63,174 bases of DNA from Paraglaciecola arctica (GCF_018861065.1 NZ_JAHKQO010000023.1:1-63174), one strand, 5' to 3'; counted from the stretch's first letter, positions 25,970 through 38,518 are shown. Numbers and translations: made by a program. The notes: generated from the letters alone by a model not told the origin.

Positions 25970-27034
25970 ATGACAGATTTTTTCTCTTGGGAGCAACATA
26001 CTGTTTTTGGTGCGGGCCTGATTGGTAGTTATTTAGGTGGTGCACTGAGTGCTCAGGGATTTCAAACCACATTAATTTGCCGTGCAAAGGCAAAATCAAA
26101 ACTCACATTAGGTTTAAAACTCACTGATTACCAAGGCCATGAGGCTATCATAGCTAAAATTGATGTGCTCGATGATATACAGCTATCGACGCCCAAATTT
26201 AAGATTAAAAAAGCTAGGTTTTTATGGCTAACCGTTAAATGTACTGGCATTAAACAAGCGGTTATCGATATAGCGCCATTAGTAGATGAGAATACTATTA
26301 TTCTCTGTTGTCAAAATGGTTTGGGCTCAGACGCGGCTGTGAAACAAGCCTATCCTGAAAATCTGGTTTTAAGAGTCATGGTGCCTTTTAATGTAGTTGA
26401 ACTATCCCCTGGTCATTATCACCGTGGTTCAGAAGGTAAGCTGACAATTGAACAGACACCCCAGTCTAAAGTTGGCATCAGTACAGTCGCTATGGCAATA
26501 CATTCAGAACTGCTACCCGTCACTACCACAGCAGAAATGGACGCGCTATTGTGGGCAAAGTTACAATTAAATTTGGGTAACAGTGTTAATGCGTTAGCTG
26601 ATATTCCGGTTAAAGCTATGTTAGAGCAGCGTAGTTATCGCAAGGTCATTGCTTTACTCATGGGGGAGTTATTGCAAGTAGCGGATGCGTTAGCAATAAC
26701 ACTTCCCAAAGTGACGGCCATCTCTGCTCACAAAATCCCTATGGTATTGCGGCTACCCAATTTTATTTTTAGCCGCGTGGCCAACAAAATGTTAGCCATA
26801 GATCCTAATGTACGTTCCTCTATGTGGTGGGATGTGTCGCAGGGCAAATCAACTGAAATTGAGCATATAAACGGTGCCATTTTAAAACATGCTAAGGCGT
26901 TACACATTCACTGTCCTGCAAATGAAAAGATAATCAGTTTGATTAGGGCGTTAACCAACGATAAAGCACTAGATACAGATCACAAACCGCCTATTGCCGC
27001 AGAAACGCTTTTGAGATTGGTAACCCATAAGTGA
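25970..27034 (+). CDS. panE: 2-dehydropantoate 2-reductase (ketopantoate reductase family)
   Basis: 354 residues. The N-terminal Rossmann motif is FGAGLIGSYLGG (about 13-24). The C-terminal ApbA/PanE domain has LLWAKLQLNLGNSVNAL, which holds the expected catalytic Lys, and SSMWWDVSQGKSTEIEHINGAI with the conserved Ser/Glu region. It would reduce ketopantoate to pantoate with NADPH for coenzyme A synthesis, though PanE paralogs with other 2-oxo acid substrates are common. Slightly longer than E. coli PanE (~300). A small lipoprotein gene starts in its last codons (GTGA overlap). Confidence 0.83.
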   Translation: MTDFFSWEQHTVFGAGLIGSYLGGALSAQGFQTTLICRAKAKSKLTLGLKLTDYQGHEAIIAKIDVLDDIQLSTPKFKIKKARFLWLTVKCTGIKQAVIDIAPLVDENTIILCCQNGLGSDAAVKQAYPENLVLRVMVPFNVVELSPGHYHRGSEGKLTIEQTPQSKVGISTVAMAIHSELLPVTTTAEMDALLWAKLQLNLGNSVNALADIPVKAMLEQRSYRKVIALLMGELLQVADALAITLPKVTAISAHKIPMVLRLPNFIFSRVANKMLAIDPNVRSSMWWDVSQGKSTEIEHINGAILKHAKALHIHCPANEKIISLIRALTNDKALDTDHKPPIAAETLLRLVTHK

Positions 27035-27543
27035 ACTATCTAGTTTGCATTTTCTTGCTGTTTACTGGACTCAGTGGCTGTGCTTTAAATGAACAAAATG
27101 GTCTCTTCACACAAAGTAGTGTGCAAACTGTTGATATGGGTAAATTTAATGGTTTAAGAATAATCGAAATAGCTGCTTTTACATATCCAGAAACATCCAC
27201 GCAAACACAAACCACCCAGGTGTTTACCGACAAGGATAAGAATAATTTTAGTGATTCTTTACTTCAATCTCTAAAAAGGTCAGATGTCCGTGTTTTGCCT
27301 TCAGCACAAACCAAGATACATATCGATATTACCCAGCTTGTTATACTCGAAGAACGAAAAGGCACAATAATAACAATGACTGCCAATCTAGCTATAAGTA
27401 GAAATGGCATTGTCACCAGAAAAACAATTGAAATTACAAGTAAGCCTAAGTTCACTATTAGCGCAACAAAAGACAATGGCGTGAAGATGTTTATACAAGA
27501 ACTGGGTGAATTGCTTAGAGAGCAATCGTCGTTTAAAAGTTAG
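27031..27543 (+). CDS. small lipoprotein of unknown function
   Basis: 170 residues starting with GTG that overlaps the panE stop by four bases. A lipoprotein signal is clear (FTGLSGC17). The mature part has no motif I recognise. It contains a Lys/Asp patch near residue 70 (TDKDKNNFSD), and its arrangement resembles DUF-type outer-membrane assembly lipoproteins with an alpha/beta fold. Translational coupling to panE is likely accidental in function. Confidence 0.6.
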   Translation: MNYLVCIFLLFTGLSGCALNEQNGLFTQSSVQTVDMGKFNGLRIIEIAAFTYPETSTQTQTTQVFTDKDKNNFSDSLLQSLKRSDVRVLPSAQTKIHIDITQLVILEERKGTIITMTANLAISRNGIVTRKTIEITSKPKFTISATKDNGVKMFIQELGELLREQSSFKS

Positions 27544-27714
27544 CTTAGATATTATAGCGCTCTATAAATATCCTAAAACTAGTAAACCAGATTGAATTCC
27601 ACTAGATAAATCGCGAATAAATTCAACCTAGGAATCATAAAAATGGATAATTCTGATCGTATCCAGTTTCTATAGGTTGATAGGTTATATATACATTTCA
27701 ATGTCTCAAATATT

Positions 27715-29046
27715 TTAATTATTTGTACTAATAATACGATTTCTTCCTTGCTGTTTAGCTTGATATAGATTGATATCTGCTAATTCTAATAAGGAATTTG
27801 CAGAACTATTACTATTTGGGATAGTGCTAGCGATACCAATACTCAAGCTGACATGATTTGCTACTAGAGATTTTGCATGAGGAATATTTTTAGCTTTTAA
27901 TTTTTCTATAAATAGCGTTAATTCATCAACACATTGAGCGGCCATAGTTTCGGGAAGTATCATGGCAAATTCTTCTCCACCTATTCGAGCTGCTAAGTCC
28001 GCTGGACGAGTAAAACACTTCCCCCAAAGATCGGCTATAGCTTTAATACAATCATCACCTTTTTGGTGGCCATAATGGTCGTTAAATTGTTTAAAAAAAT
28101 CTATATCACCTATAACTAATGTTAAAGGTTTTTTACTGCGTTCACAGCGCTTCCACTCTATATTAAGGGAGTGGTCGAATTTCCTTCTATTAGCTAGTGA
28201 AGTCATTGAATCATGAGTGGACTGTTGTAATAATTCTAAATTCTTTCGACGTAATTTTTGGTCCTGCATTTCATAACGTTGTAGTTCTTCAAGAAGCTTT
28301 TTTCTTGGTGCTGGTAACAAACTTTGCAGCTGTATAGGTGATTTTATAAATCTCACTAAATGACGTTTAAATACCCAATAAAAAATTAACATAGGAAAGC
28401 TATAACTAAGAGCTAAAATAAACTTCCCAGTGACATTATTCATTAATGTATGGCCAAAATTTTCGTTGTACTCAATGGCAAATAACGGAAATAACAAACC
28501 GTCCAAACATAAAATAAGAATAAATGCGCAAGTATAAATAATCGAAAGAAAAGAAATATTGAAAACGAATTTACGAAGTTGAATAAACAAAAACAGTAGT
28601 AATAATAACTCTACAAATATTAATCCTCCGCCAATAATTAATACGGATAAAGAAGTCTGGAATATATTAATGGAAATATTAAGGTGATTCATGACTAGGC
28701 TTGAATCAAATAGCCAACTGTAAAGTATAAAACTCAGATAAGTAAGAGTATTAACCAGTAAAACAAGTTTCATTATATTAATTAATATACTGGCGTTACG
28801 TTCAATAATGAGCAGCATAGTAATACTCATCATAAAAGCGCCAAAAGCGATACTTCCACCAGAAATAATAATGTTGTCGGTTAACTTAAATGAATAAATA
28901 CTACCAAGCAGGCTACCTAAAACTAATACAACACTGATGTATATATAAAAGGCGGTTGCTCTTGATTTTGGTTTTACTGTGGTTAAGTACAGAGGGAAAA
29001 CCGAATATAAAGCAGTATTTAGTAAAAATGCACTTAACACACTCAT
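27715..29046 (-). CDS. membrane-bound diguanylate cyclase (second GGDEF protein)
   Basis: 443 residues. Residues ~1-230 form about eight membrane segments, then a short coiled linker (LLEELQRYEMQDQKLRRKNLELLQ) and a GGDEF domain with an intact active motif IGGEEF near residue 361. It should make c-di-GMP in response to an unknown signal sensed by the membrane part. The gene is visibly more A/T-rich than its neighbours, with many AAT/ATA codons, which may mean recent acquisition. Single gene, in the opposite direction to the panE pair. Confidence 0.86.
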   Translation of the reverse strand: MSVLSAFLLNTALYSVFPLYLTTVKPKSRATAFYIYISVVLVLGSLLGSIYSFKLTDNIIISGGSIAFGAFMMSITMLLIIERNASILINIMKLVLLVNTLTYLSFILYSWLFDSSLVMNHLNISINIFQTSLSVLIIGGGLIFVELLLLLFLFIQLRKFVFNISFLSIIYTCAFILILCLDGLLFPLFAIEYNENFGHTLMNNVTGKFILALSYSFPMLIFYWVFKRHLVRFIKSPIQLQSLLPAPRKKLLEELQRYEMQDQKLRRKNLELLQQSTHDSMTSLANRRKFDHSLNIEWKRCERSKKPLTLVIGDIDFFKQFNDHYGHQKGDDCIKAIADLWGKCFTRPADLAARIGGEEFAMILPETMAAQCVDELTLFIEKLKAKNIPHAKSLVANHVSLSIGIASTIPNSNSSANSLLELADINLYQAKQQGRNRIISTNN

Positions 29047-29188
29047 AGTTTATATACTTATTTGTGTTGGTTTTTATAATGTTTGAAAGATACAGCACAA
29101 TACTAGTGCTTTGTATAAATTAAGTGAGAGCCTATAAATAAAGGCTCATCAGAGAATAAATATTTTTCGAGCCTGTGACTTTGTCTAT

Positions 29189-29911
29189 TTACACCCGCTC
29201 TTTTAACTTATCGACCCACAGTGCGGTTGCACCGCATACCGCCACTGGCATCACTAAAAAATTCACTATGGGAATAAGTGAAAATACACTGACGGTGATC
29301 CCAAAACTAAAACTTTCAGAACGGTGGGCGTGCAATATTCGTTTCATATCCGCAAATGACACTTTATGATTGTCACAGGGGTAATCACAATATTGGATGG
29401 CCATCATCCAAGCTGAAAATAAAAACCATAAAACTTGCCCGATTAAAGGCAGTATAAAAAACAGCAATAAGAAACCCACTGCTCGGGGAAGATAATAGGC
29501 TAGTTTTGCTAATTCTCGACCTAAAGTTCGTGGAATATCTTTAAACACATCCATTAAGCCGGTATCGTCCATAGGTTGACCAGTTAAATGTTGTTCTACT
29601 TTTTCGGCCAATAACCCATTGAATGGTGCCGCTATCCAGTTGGCTAAGGTGCCAAATATGAGTGCAAATATGAGCAGTATGGTGATCACGGCTATTGGCC
29701 AAATAATGTAGCTTAAGCCATCTTTTAGCCAACTTAGCCATTCCCAATCAGGAATGAGATCTGTTAACCACACTATACTGGCGCTAATTTCACCGAATAA
29801 GTAATAAAAGGCTGCAGAAAACAAAATAAGGTTAATCGCCAATGGGAAAAACACAAAGCGCTTTAGCCCCTTGGTTTTAATTAAACTAAAGCCTTGGAAA
29901 AAATACTCCAT
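29189..29911 (-). CDS. cysZ: CysZ-type sulfate transporter
   Basis: 240 residues with several long hydrophobic stretches arranged as in CysZ. The N-terminus (FFQGFSLIKTKGLKRFVFFPLAINLILF) and the middle block (WIAAPFNGLLAEKVEQHLTG) are typical. CysZ lets sulfate enter for cysteine biosynthesis. It is divergent from smc across 196 bases, an arrangement also seen in related genera. Length close to E. coli CysZ (253). Confidence 0.87.
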   Translation of the reverse strand: MEYFFQGFSLIKTKGLKRFVFFPLAINLILFSAAFYYLFGEISASIVWLTDLIPDWEWLSWLKDGLSYIIWPIAVITILLIFALIFGTLANWIAAPFNGLLAEKVEQHLTGQPMDDTGLMDVFKDIPRTLGRELAKLAYYLPRAVGFLLLFFILPLIGQVLWFLFSAWMMAIQYCDYPCDNHKVSFADMKRILHAHRSESFSFGITVSVFSLIPIVNFLVMPVAVCGATALWVDKLKERV

Positions 29912-30107
29912 AATACACCTGTACTGACCGCTGTTTTGTGTATCCTAACAGAATGAAAAACAGCGTTTTTCCTAAAAGTAATGGCCGTTATTATACGTAT
30001 CTCTTGCACAGGGGCAAAACGTCAATTGTTACACTTGATGACTTTTGATACATTCAATCACTGAAATATAAAAATAATACTAATTTTCGGAACAACTCCA
30101 TCTTTTT

Positions 30108-33100
30108 ATGCGCCTAAAAAAAATTAAGTTGGCTGGGTTTAAGTCATTTGTTGACCCAACCACTATCCCTTTTCCAGATGATATGACTGCGGTTGTCGGG
30201 CCTAACGGCTGTGGCAAATCGAATGTGATTGATGCTGTGCGCTGGGTGTTAGGAGAAAGTTCCGCTAAAAATTTACGCGGCGATTCTATGACCGACGTAA
30301 TTTTTAACGGTTCAACCGCTCGTAAACCGGTTTCTCAGTGTAGTGTCGAATTGGTGTTCGATAACTCGTCCGGGCGAATTCAAGGCGAATATGCAGGTTA
30401 TAACGAGCTCTCTGTCAAACGTATCGTCACTAAAGAAGCGCAATCCAGTTATTTACTCAATAATTCTAAATGTCGCCGTCGTGATGTGACTGACTTATTT
30501 TTAGGAACAGGCTTAGGGCCGCGCAGTTACGCAATTATCGAACAAGGGATGATTTCTAGGTTAATAGAATCTAAACCACAGGAATTAAGAGTTTTTATAG
30601 AAGAAGCCGCGGGAGTATCAAAGTACAAAGAGCGTCGACGAGAAACCGAAACCCGGATCCGCCATACTAACGAAAATCTAGAACGCCTAGAAGATGTGCG
30701 AGGTGAATTGGGGCAACAATTAGAAAAGTTGCAACGTCAGGCCACAGCAGCTAAGCGTTATAAAGAACTCAAACAAAATGAGCGCCGCTATAAGGCTGAA
30801 TTGGCCGCTATACGTTGGCGGCAGCACAGTAAAAAAATAGACACCTTAGAATCAGACATTGCTAAAAAAAATGCTGACATAGAAGCCTTTGTGGCCACTC
30901 AGCGCAATGAAGAAAAAGACATCACCGAATTTAAGCAACAGCAACAAGATTGTAAACAACAGCTGAGCGATATCCAGCAGCAAGTATTTCGAGTGAGTAC
31001 AGATATCACTCGGATTGAACAGAATCAAATTCATACGAAACAAAGACGTCAACAAATAGAGCAAGAATCGGCGGCCTTGCAAGAAGCTATCACCGAGAAC
31101 GAAATTCATCACCAGCAAAACCTCGAGAAAATCACCGATCTGGAACAGCAACTGGAATTAGCAGAGCCAGAAAAGCTATTGCTTGAAGAGCAACTAGAGC
31201 AAGCAGAAATAAGCTTAATTGAAGCGGAAGAACAGTTCAGCCAGCAACAGAATCAATGGCGTAATCAAGAGTTGGAATTCAATCAACGCAAGCAACAAGC
31301 CCAAAGTTGTCATAGCAAAATCCAATCTTTAATGTCGATGCAAATGCGCACTCAACAGCGTATCGGGGAACTAAAAGATGAATTAAACGAAGTGTCAGAT
31401 GATGAATTGGCAATTCAAATTGAAGCAAATGAGCAAGAAACTTTAATACTTGAAGAGCAAACAGAACAAAGCGCTGAAGCGTCACAACAGTCTTTGAGTA
31501 TTGAGCAAAGCGTGCAACTCAATCTAAAACAGCTGACACAAGATCAAATTGCCTTAAGGGGCGAAGTACAAAGCATCGAAGCTCAACTGGCAGCGTTGAA
31601 TGCCCTGCAGCAAAGTAGTGATCTAGACAACCAATCGCTACAATTTATTGAAAACCTTCAGTTGAATCACCAATCTTGGTGGCAAACTCTAGAGATTAAA
31701 GCAGATTGGGAAAATGCGTTCGAAACCATTACTCAGCATTGGCAGAATGCTCTATTACTTCCACAGAGCACTAAACACAGTGAGTTAACTGAATTGCCCG
31801 GTTCGGTTTGGTTGTTCGAAAATGACTACATTGACAATCACTCAAGTATTATTGCTGAAAATAGTATTGCCGGTAAACTCAATAACAAGGCGGTGCCTAG
31901 TTGGTTATCACACATTATGTGTGCGACTAGCCTTGAAACAGGATTGGCAATACTACCTAAACTGACGAACTATCAAAGTGTTGTGACTCAAGATGGTTAT
32001 TGGTTGGGGCAGGGTTGGATGATCGTTGGAAGCGCCGAGCAGCAAAGTGGATTATTAAAACGGGCTAACCAGATCAAACAGCTTGACGTTCAACTGGAAT
32101 CCGCACAAGACAGGTTGTTACACGCTGACTTGGCTGTGAATGACGAAGAAGACAAGTTAGTCATTGTCAAACGTAATGCGGAAACCGGCAAGCAACAATT
32201 TGAACATCTAAAGCTTAATTTGCAGCAAACTAAAAACCAAACACAATTGTTGGTGCAACAACAGCAACAAAATATAGGCCGCAATACTCGTCTCTCTCAA
32301 GAATTAGTGCGTCAGCAAGACACCTCAGAGCAAGAGCAGTTGCAACTTGAAGAGTTGTCATTGCAGGCTGAAGAATTAGAACAAGCAGTAGAAAATTTGC
32401 AAGAACAACAACGAGAGTTTGAACTAAACCGCGAACAACAACAGCAAAAAGTACTTGATAACAGAACTCAACTAGAAACCACCAAAAATAAATTGCACCA
32501 ATTGGCTTTGCATTTACAAACGATTCGAAGTCAATATCAAGGATTAACTGAAAGTCAGCAGCGTGAAGTAACATTGCTAAATAATATGCAGCAAAAATTA
32601 CAGCTATTAAAAACAGAGTTTGCCGAGTTGGCTATGCCTCTGGAAGACCAGCAAGAGTCGTTGCAACAACTTTTAGAGCAAAAATCTGTGTTAGATATTC
32701 AGCAACAAGAGTTGAATGATAAGTTAGCGGAGATTCAAGAAAAACTGTCTGTAGCAGAAAAAGGGCAGCAAGGCGTAACAGATAAAATTCAAGTCATGCT
32801 CAGCGAACTACAGAGCATTAAGTTAGAGTGTGAAGGTTATCGCGTTCGAGCAAATGGCGTGTTAGAACAATTGCAGGAGATGCAACAAAACCTTAGGTCA
32901 GTGTTGGATAGCTTACCCGAAGACGCGAATGAAAAAACTTGGCAAAATCATTTGGATAAAACTACCGCCTCTGTGACTCGATTGGGCGCGGTTAATTTAG
33001 CCGCTGTTGAAGAATATGATATTCAAGCAGAGCGCAAACAACACCTTGATGACCAAAATGATGATTTGGTGGCAGCGCTAGATATTTTAGAACAAGCCAT

Positions 33101-33596
33101 CCGCAAGATAGACAAAGAGACCCGCTCGCGTTTTAAAGAAACTTTTGACCAAGTCAATGATGATCTAAAACAGTTATTTCCTAAAGTATTTGGCGGTGGC
33201 ATGGCGTACCTTGAACTAACTGGTGATGATTTACTCGAAACGGGTGTCACTATTATGGCTAGACCGCCGGGTAAGAAAAATAGCACGATTCATTTACTTT
33301 CTGGTGGTGAAAAAGCGTTGACCGCTTTATCATTGGTGTTTGCCATTTTTAGATTGAATCCAGCACCATTTTGTTTGTTAGATGAAGTTGACGCGCCTCT
33401 TGATGATGCTAATGTAGTTCGGTTTTGTAAGTTAGTGTCTGAAATGTCAAAAACAGTGCAGTTTATTTTTATCACGCACAATAAAATTGCCATGGAAATG
33501 GCGACACATTTAACCGGTGTGACTATGGCGGAACCAGGTGTATCGCGTATGGTAGCTGTTGATGTTGATGAAGCAGTGGCTATTGCACAAGCCTAG
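30108..33596 (+). CDS. smc: chromosome segregation protein SMC
   Basis: 1162 residues, full length for bacterial SMC. Head N-part: Walker A GPNGCGKSN (31-39). Long Gln/Glu-rich coiled coils run on both sides of a hinge at about residues 505-640. Head C-part: signature LSGGEKALTA (~1064) and Walker B FCLLDEVDAPLDD (~1090). It would form the ATP-driven ring of condensin with ScpA and ScpB, which are not in the window. zipA follows after 54 bases. The smc-zipA-ligA order is a common gammaproteobacterial arrangement. Confidence 0.96.
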   Translation: MRLKKIKLAGFKSFVDPTTIPFPDDMTAVVGPNGCGKSNVIDAVRWVLGESSAKNLRGDSMTDVIFNGSTARKPVSQCSVELVFDNSSGRIQGEYAGYNELSVKRIVTKEAQSSYLLNNSKCRRRDVTDLFLGTGLGPRSYAIIEQGMISRLIESKPQELRVFIEEAAGVSKYKERRRETETRIRHTNENLERLEDVRGELGQQLEKLQRQATAAKRYKELKQNERRYKAELAAIRWRQHSKKIDTLESDIAKKNADIEAFVATQRNEEKDITEFKQQQQDCKQQLSDIQQQVFRVSTDITRIEQNQIHTKQRRQQIEQESAALQEAITENEIHHQQNLEKITDLEQQLELAEPEKLLLEEQLEQAEISLIEAEEQFSQQQNQWRNQELEFNQRKQQAQSCHSKIQSLMSMQMRTQQRIGELKDELNEVSDDELAIQIEANEQETLILEEQTEQSAEASQQSLSIEQSVQLNLKQLTQDQIALRGEVQSIEAQLAALNALQQSSDLDNQSLQFIENLQLNHQSWWQTLEIKADWENAFETITQHWQNALLLPQSTKHSELTELPGSVWLFENDYIDNHSSIIAENSIAGKLNNKAVPSWLSHIMCATSLETGLAILPKLTNYQSVVTQDGYWLGQGWMIVGSAEQQSGLLKRANQIKQLDVQLESAQDRLLHADLAVNDEEDKLVIVKRNAETGKQQFEHLKLNLQQTKNQTQLLVQQQQQNIGRNTRLSQELVRQQDTSEQEQLQLEELSLQAEELEQAVENLQEQQREFELNREQQQQKVLDNRTQLETTKNKLHQLALHLQTIRSQYQGLTESQQREVTLLNNMQQKLQLLKTEFAELAMPLEDQQESLQQLLEQKSVLDIQQQELNDKLAEIQEKLSVAEKGQQGVTDKIQVMLSELQSIKLECEGYRVRANGVLEQLQEMQQNLRSVLDSLPEDANEKTWQNHLDKTTASVTRLGAVNLAAVEEYDIQAERKQHLDDQNDDLVAALDILEQAIRKIDKETRSRFKETFDQVNDDLKQLFPKVFGGGMAYLELTGDDLLETGVTIMARPPGKKNSTIHLLSGGEKALTALSLVFAIFRLNPAPFCLLDEVDAPLDDANVVRFCKLVSEMSKTVQFIFITHNKIAMEMATHLTGVTMAEPGVSRMVAVDVDEAVAIAQA

Positions 33597-33650
33597 CCAT
33601 AAATACATTAGCCTTTTTAATATAATAATAATGAAGTACGAGTAAGTTAA

Positions 33651-35090
33651 ATGGAAGCAGATGTTTTACGTTGGTCGTTGTTAATAATTGGTAGTTTGGT
33701 AATAGTGGGTCTTGCCGTACACGGTATTTGGCTCTCTAGGAAAAATGGCGAACAAAAAAGTAACGCCAACAAACGCAAAAATGACCAAGAATATCAGCCT
33801 TCAGGGTGGCAGTCGGATACTGACATGTTTGATGAAGTCAAAGATGAAAGCAGTGATTTTCAAGAAGACCCCGTAGATGATGAAAATTTAAAGTTTGATT
33901 TAGATAACGATGTACCTATTGTTGCCGATTCTGAGGTGAAAATGGGGGAGTTCGATGATCTAGGGTTAGGTGCTGTGCGAGTTGTGTCGAGAGAACAAAA
34001 GGTTGCAACTGAACCCAAGGATTCGCCAGTTGAAGCGTCTCATACAGAACCAGAGCTTGAACCTGAAACAGAAAAAAAACCTGAACCTGATACACAAATT
34101 AAGTTAGAGCCAGAACCAGCACCAACAACAAGCAAGATTTATGCGTCGGTGGTTACCCAACCTAAACCTGAATATGCCGAAAAATATACGTCTTTGGCGG
34201 CGGAAACCGTTGCTATTTCACAACAAGAGCGTGCATCTTCAAATAATAACGATTCAGTAAAAGTACGTACTCAGCAATTTTCAACTAGCAATACTGGCAG
34301 CAACTCTCAGGATAATTACCAAGCGCCAGAACCCCCTCCTTTTTTATTAAAAAAAGATAGGCCTGAGATAGACGATGCAGCCAGTGCCAATAAAACCACA
34401 GAATCACCAGTTAAAGCGAATCCTGTCGTTGAAGTAAAACCTGAAGCTCCACTACCCAAAACGGATGCCTCTTTGGCGGAAAAATTGAGCTTATCAGAGC
34501 AAGCCCGTAACTTAGTTAAGCGTAAAAAAAGCGAAACCGTTAAAAAGCGCCGCGAGCCTAAGATGGCCGAAGACCAAATGCGTATTGATTTCGATGATGA
34601 GCCCGTGGCCGCGCCAGAACCACAAAAGCAAGCCAAAGCTAAACCTGTTGAGCCACAGCAACCTCAAGAGGTGTTAGTGCTCAATGTGAAATCGGCAGAT
34701 GATAACCCCATATTAGGCTCAGCTTTGTTACCCATGTTGCTTACATTAGGTTTTAAGTTTGGCGACCAAGATATCTTTCACCGACATGTCAATTCTAATG
34801 GAAAAGGACCGGTATTGTTTAGCTTGGCTAATATGTTTAAACCAGGAAATTTTGATATTGATAATCTTGAAAACTTTACGACTCAAGGCATTTCGTTATT
34901 TATGATTTTGCCGATTGAAGGCGACCCGCATCAAGTGTTTAATATGATGCACAATGCTGCTCGCAAAATTGCAGAAGAATTTTCGGCGCAAATTTATGAT
35001 GCTAAACGCACCTTATTAAGTAAGCAAAGCTTGCAGCAGTACGTTGAAAAAATTCGTGAATTTGAACGTCAGCGTTTATTAAGAGGCTAA
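33651..35090 (+). CDS. zipA: cell division protein ZipA
   Basis: 479 residues, longer than E. coli ZipA (328). Residues ~6-26 form the single N-terminal membrane anchor. Then comes a very long charged and Pro/Glu-rich linker (EPELEPETEKKPEPD and similar), and the C-terminal ~140 residues form the FtsZ-binding domain (ending KIREFERQRLL). ZipA tethers FtsZ to the inner membrane at the division site. The extra length is all in the low-complexity linker, so function should be conserved. It lies between smc and ligA. Confidence 0.9.
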   Translation: MEADVLRWSLLIIGSLVIVGLAVHGIWLSRKNGEQKSNANKRKNDQEYQPSGWQSDTDMFDEVKDESSDFQEDPVDDENLKFDLDNDVPIVADSEVKMGEFDDLGLGAVRVVSREQKVATEPKDSPVEASHTEPELEPETEKKPEPDTQIKLEPEPAPTTSKIYASVVTQPKPEYAEKYTSLAAETVAISQQERASSNNNDSVKVRTQQFSTSNTGSNSQDNYQAPEPPPFLLKKDRPEIDDAASANKTTESPVKANPVVEVKPEAPLPKTDASLAEKLSLSEQARNLVKRKKSETVKKRREPKMAEDQMRIDFDDEPVAAPEPQKQAKAKPVEPQQPQEVLVLNVKSADDNPILGSALLPMLLTLGFKFGDQDIFHRHVNSNGKGPVLFSLANMFKPGNFDIDNLENFTTQGISLFMILPIEGDPHQVFNMMHNAARKIAEEFSAQIYDAKRTLLSKQSLQQYVEKIREFERQRLLRG

Positions 35091-35123
35091 CTGACAGCCT
35101 AAAGGTCATAACCCCAAAATATA

Positions 35124-37222
<2,099 letters not shown>

Positions 37223-37555
37223 ATGGAGTGGATACAATCAGTTTTGAAGCAACTGACTCAATGGATGCAACCCTATTACAGTGAAATTGCCTTAACTATC
37301 TTGGCCACCATTCTAGTGGTGTATGGTGACGTGATAAATAAACATATCAAACGTATGATCAGCCCTTACCATTTTGTAATTCGCACCACTGTATTTGTGC
37401 TTATCTGTGCATTTGGTTATGGCATGTTACTCATTTTTGCTACGCCTTTTGTAAAACAGTTTATATTATGGATACCCTATTTATACCGCGGAGTAGCCGT
37501 TGGTATGGTTTTCTTACTTCTAGGGTACTTGGCCGAGCATAGACGTTATATTTAG
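37223..37555 (+). CDS. DUF3392 family membrane protein
   Basis: 110 residues with about three hydrophobic segments (~22-37, ~55-75, ~87-103). It matches the DUF3392 family, small inner-membrane proteins typical of marine gammaproteobacteria and often found right after ligA. Its ATG directly follows the ligA stop. Function unknown; the position suggests co-expression with DNA ligase. Confidence 0.82.
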   Translation: MEWIQSVLKQLTQWMQPYYSEIALTILATILVVYGDVINKHIKRMISPYHFVIRTTVFVLICAFGYGMLLIFATPFVKQFILWIPYLYRGVAVGMVFLLLGYLAEHRRYI

Positions 37556-37753
37556 AGACAAAACTGAGTTTAGGGACAATTAAGTATGTTTGGCTTTTTA
37601 TTTGTAACTGGCCCCCCTTAAGCAAAATTCACCCAACTAGCGTCTGTTAATTTGGCAATTGTGGTGGAGTTTATGTTCAATATTTAAATATTCATCGATA
37701 GTAGCTAATATTCATCTTTTTAGTCCAACAGGAATAACCAAGACTATGCCCAC

Positions 37754-37772
37754 CTCATCAGTGTTTGATGAG
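37754..37772. promoter_or_regulatory. palindrome upstream of the membrane XRE gene
   Basis: CTCATCA (37754-37760) and TGATGAG (37766-37772) are perfect arms with a 5-nt loop, 23 bases before the start codon at 37796. It could be the autoregulatory operator of the XRE protein or a leader hairpin. AAGGAG follows it as the ribosome site. Confidence 0.45.
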
Positions 37773-37795
37773 TATTTAAAACAAAGGAGTCGGTT

Positions 37796-38518
37796 ATGAC
37801 CTTGGGTAAAAAATTAAAAATATTGCGAGCAGAACATAATTTGAGCCAACCTGAGTTGGCTGAAAAAATAGGTATAGAACAGTCCTATTTGTCTAAGTTA
37901 GAAAATGATAAATCTATTCCATCAAATGATATTTTCAATAATATTCTTCGAGCGTTCAGCATAACCTTAGAAGAATTTGTGAGTGGGTTTAGTCAAGGTG
38001 TTGAGTTAGAGCGCATAAAACAAATTCCTGATGTCGAACGTTATTTTTCAAACCAGCAAAAACAAAATCACAATAATCAACGTAGATTTTTAACTCTCTC
38101 TAGCTTATTAATAGTGCTTGCCACTACTTTATTTTATGTGGGATATAGCAAGCAGTTGTTTTCAGAATTACAGTTTCAATATCACTCTGAAGGAATTATT
38201 TTAGAAAACGAACCCGTAGACGTTTTCAAAATGTGGCGACATTTACTGCCGCCAGAACTAGAGCGTGATTATGAGTTTATTGCGATGAAAAGGTTGGAAA
38301 TGGCAAAGAGAGTTGATGAAAAGGTAATTAATGTATTTGAATACGCTGGTCCTTTCATTCGAGTTGATTCTAAAGAAGGCTATCGTCAATATCGATTCAC
38401 GGGCACAAAGGAGGTAAAGCGCGCCATTAACGCATGGCTTCAAGTGTTAGGAGTTTTCTTGTTTAGTGCTGGTATTATGGGGTTTGTGCTTGAAAGAAGG
38501 CTGTTTAAACTTAACTAA
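37796..38518 (+). CDS. membrane-anchored XRE-family regulator
   Basis: 240 residues. Residues 1-65 are an XRE helix-turn-helix (LSQPELAEKIGIEQSYLSKLEN). Two hydrophobic segments follow, at ~97-117 and ~216-234, with about 95 residues between them that should face the periplasm. Such membrane XRE regulators sense an extracytoplasmic signal. Start ATG 37796 with AAGGAG upstream. Its stop overlaps the stop of the convergent RES gene by 8 bases. Targets unknown. Confidence 0.78.
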   Translation: MTLGKKLKILRAEHNLSQPELAEKIGIEQSYLSKLENDKSIPSNDIFNNILRAFSITLEEFVSGFSQGVELERIKQIPDVERYFSNQQKQNHNNQRRFLTLSSLLIVLATTLFYVGYSKQLFSELQFQYHSEGIILENEPVDVFKMWRHLLPPELERDYEFIAMKRLEMAKRVDEKVINVFEYAGPFIRVDSKEGYRQYRFTGTKEVKRAINAWLQVLGVFLFSAGIMGFVLERRLFKLN

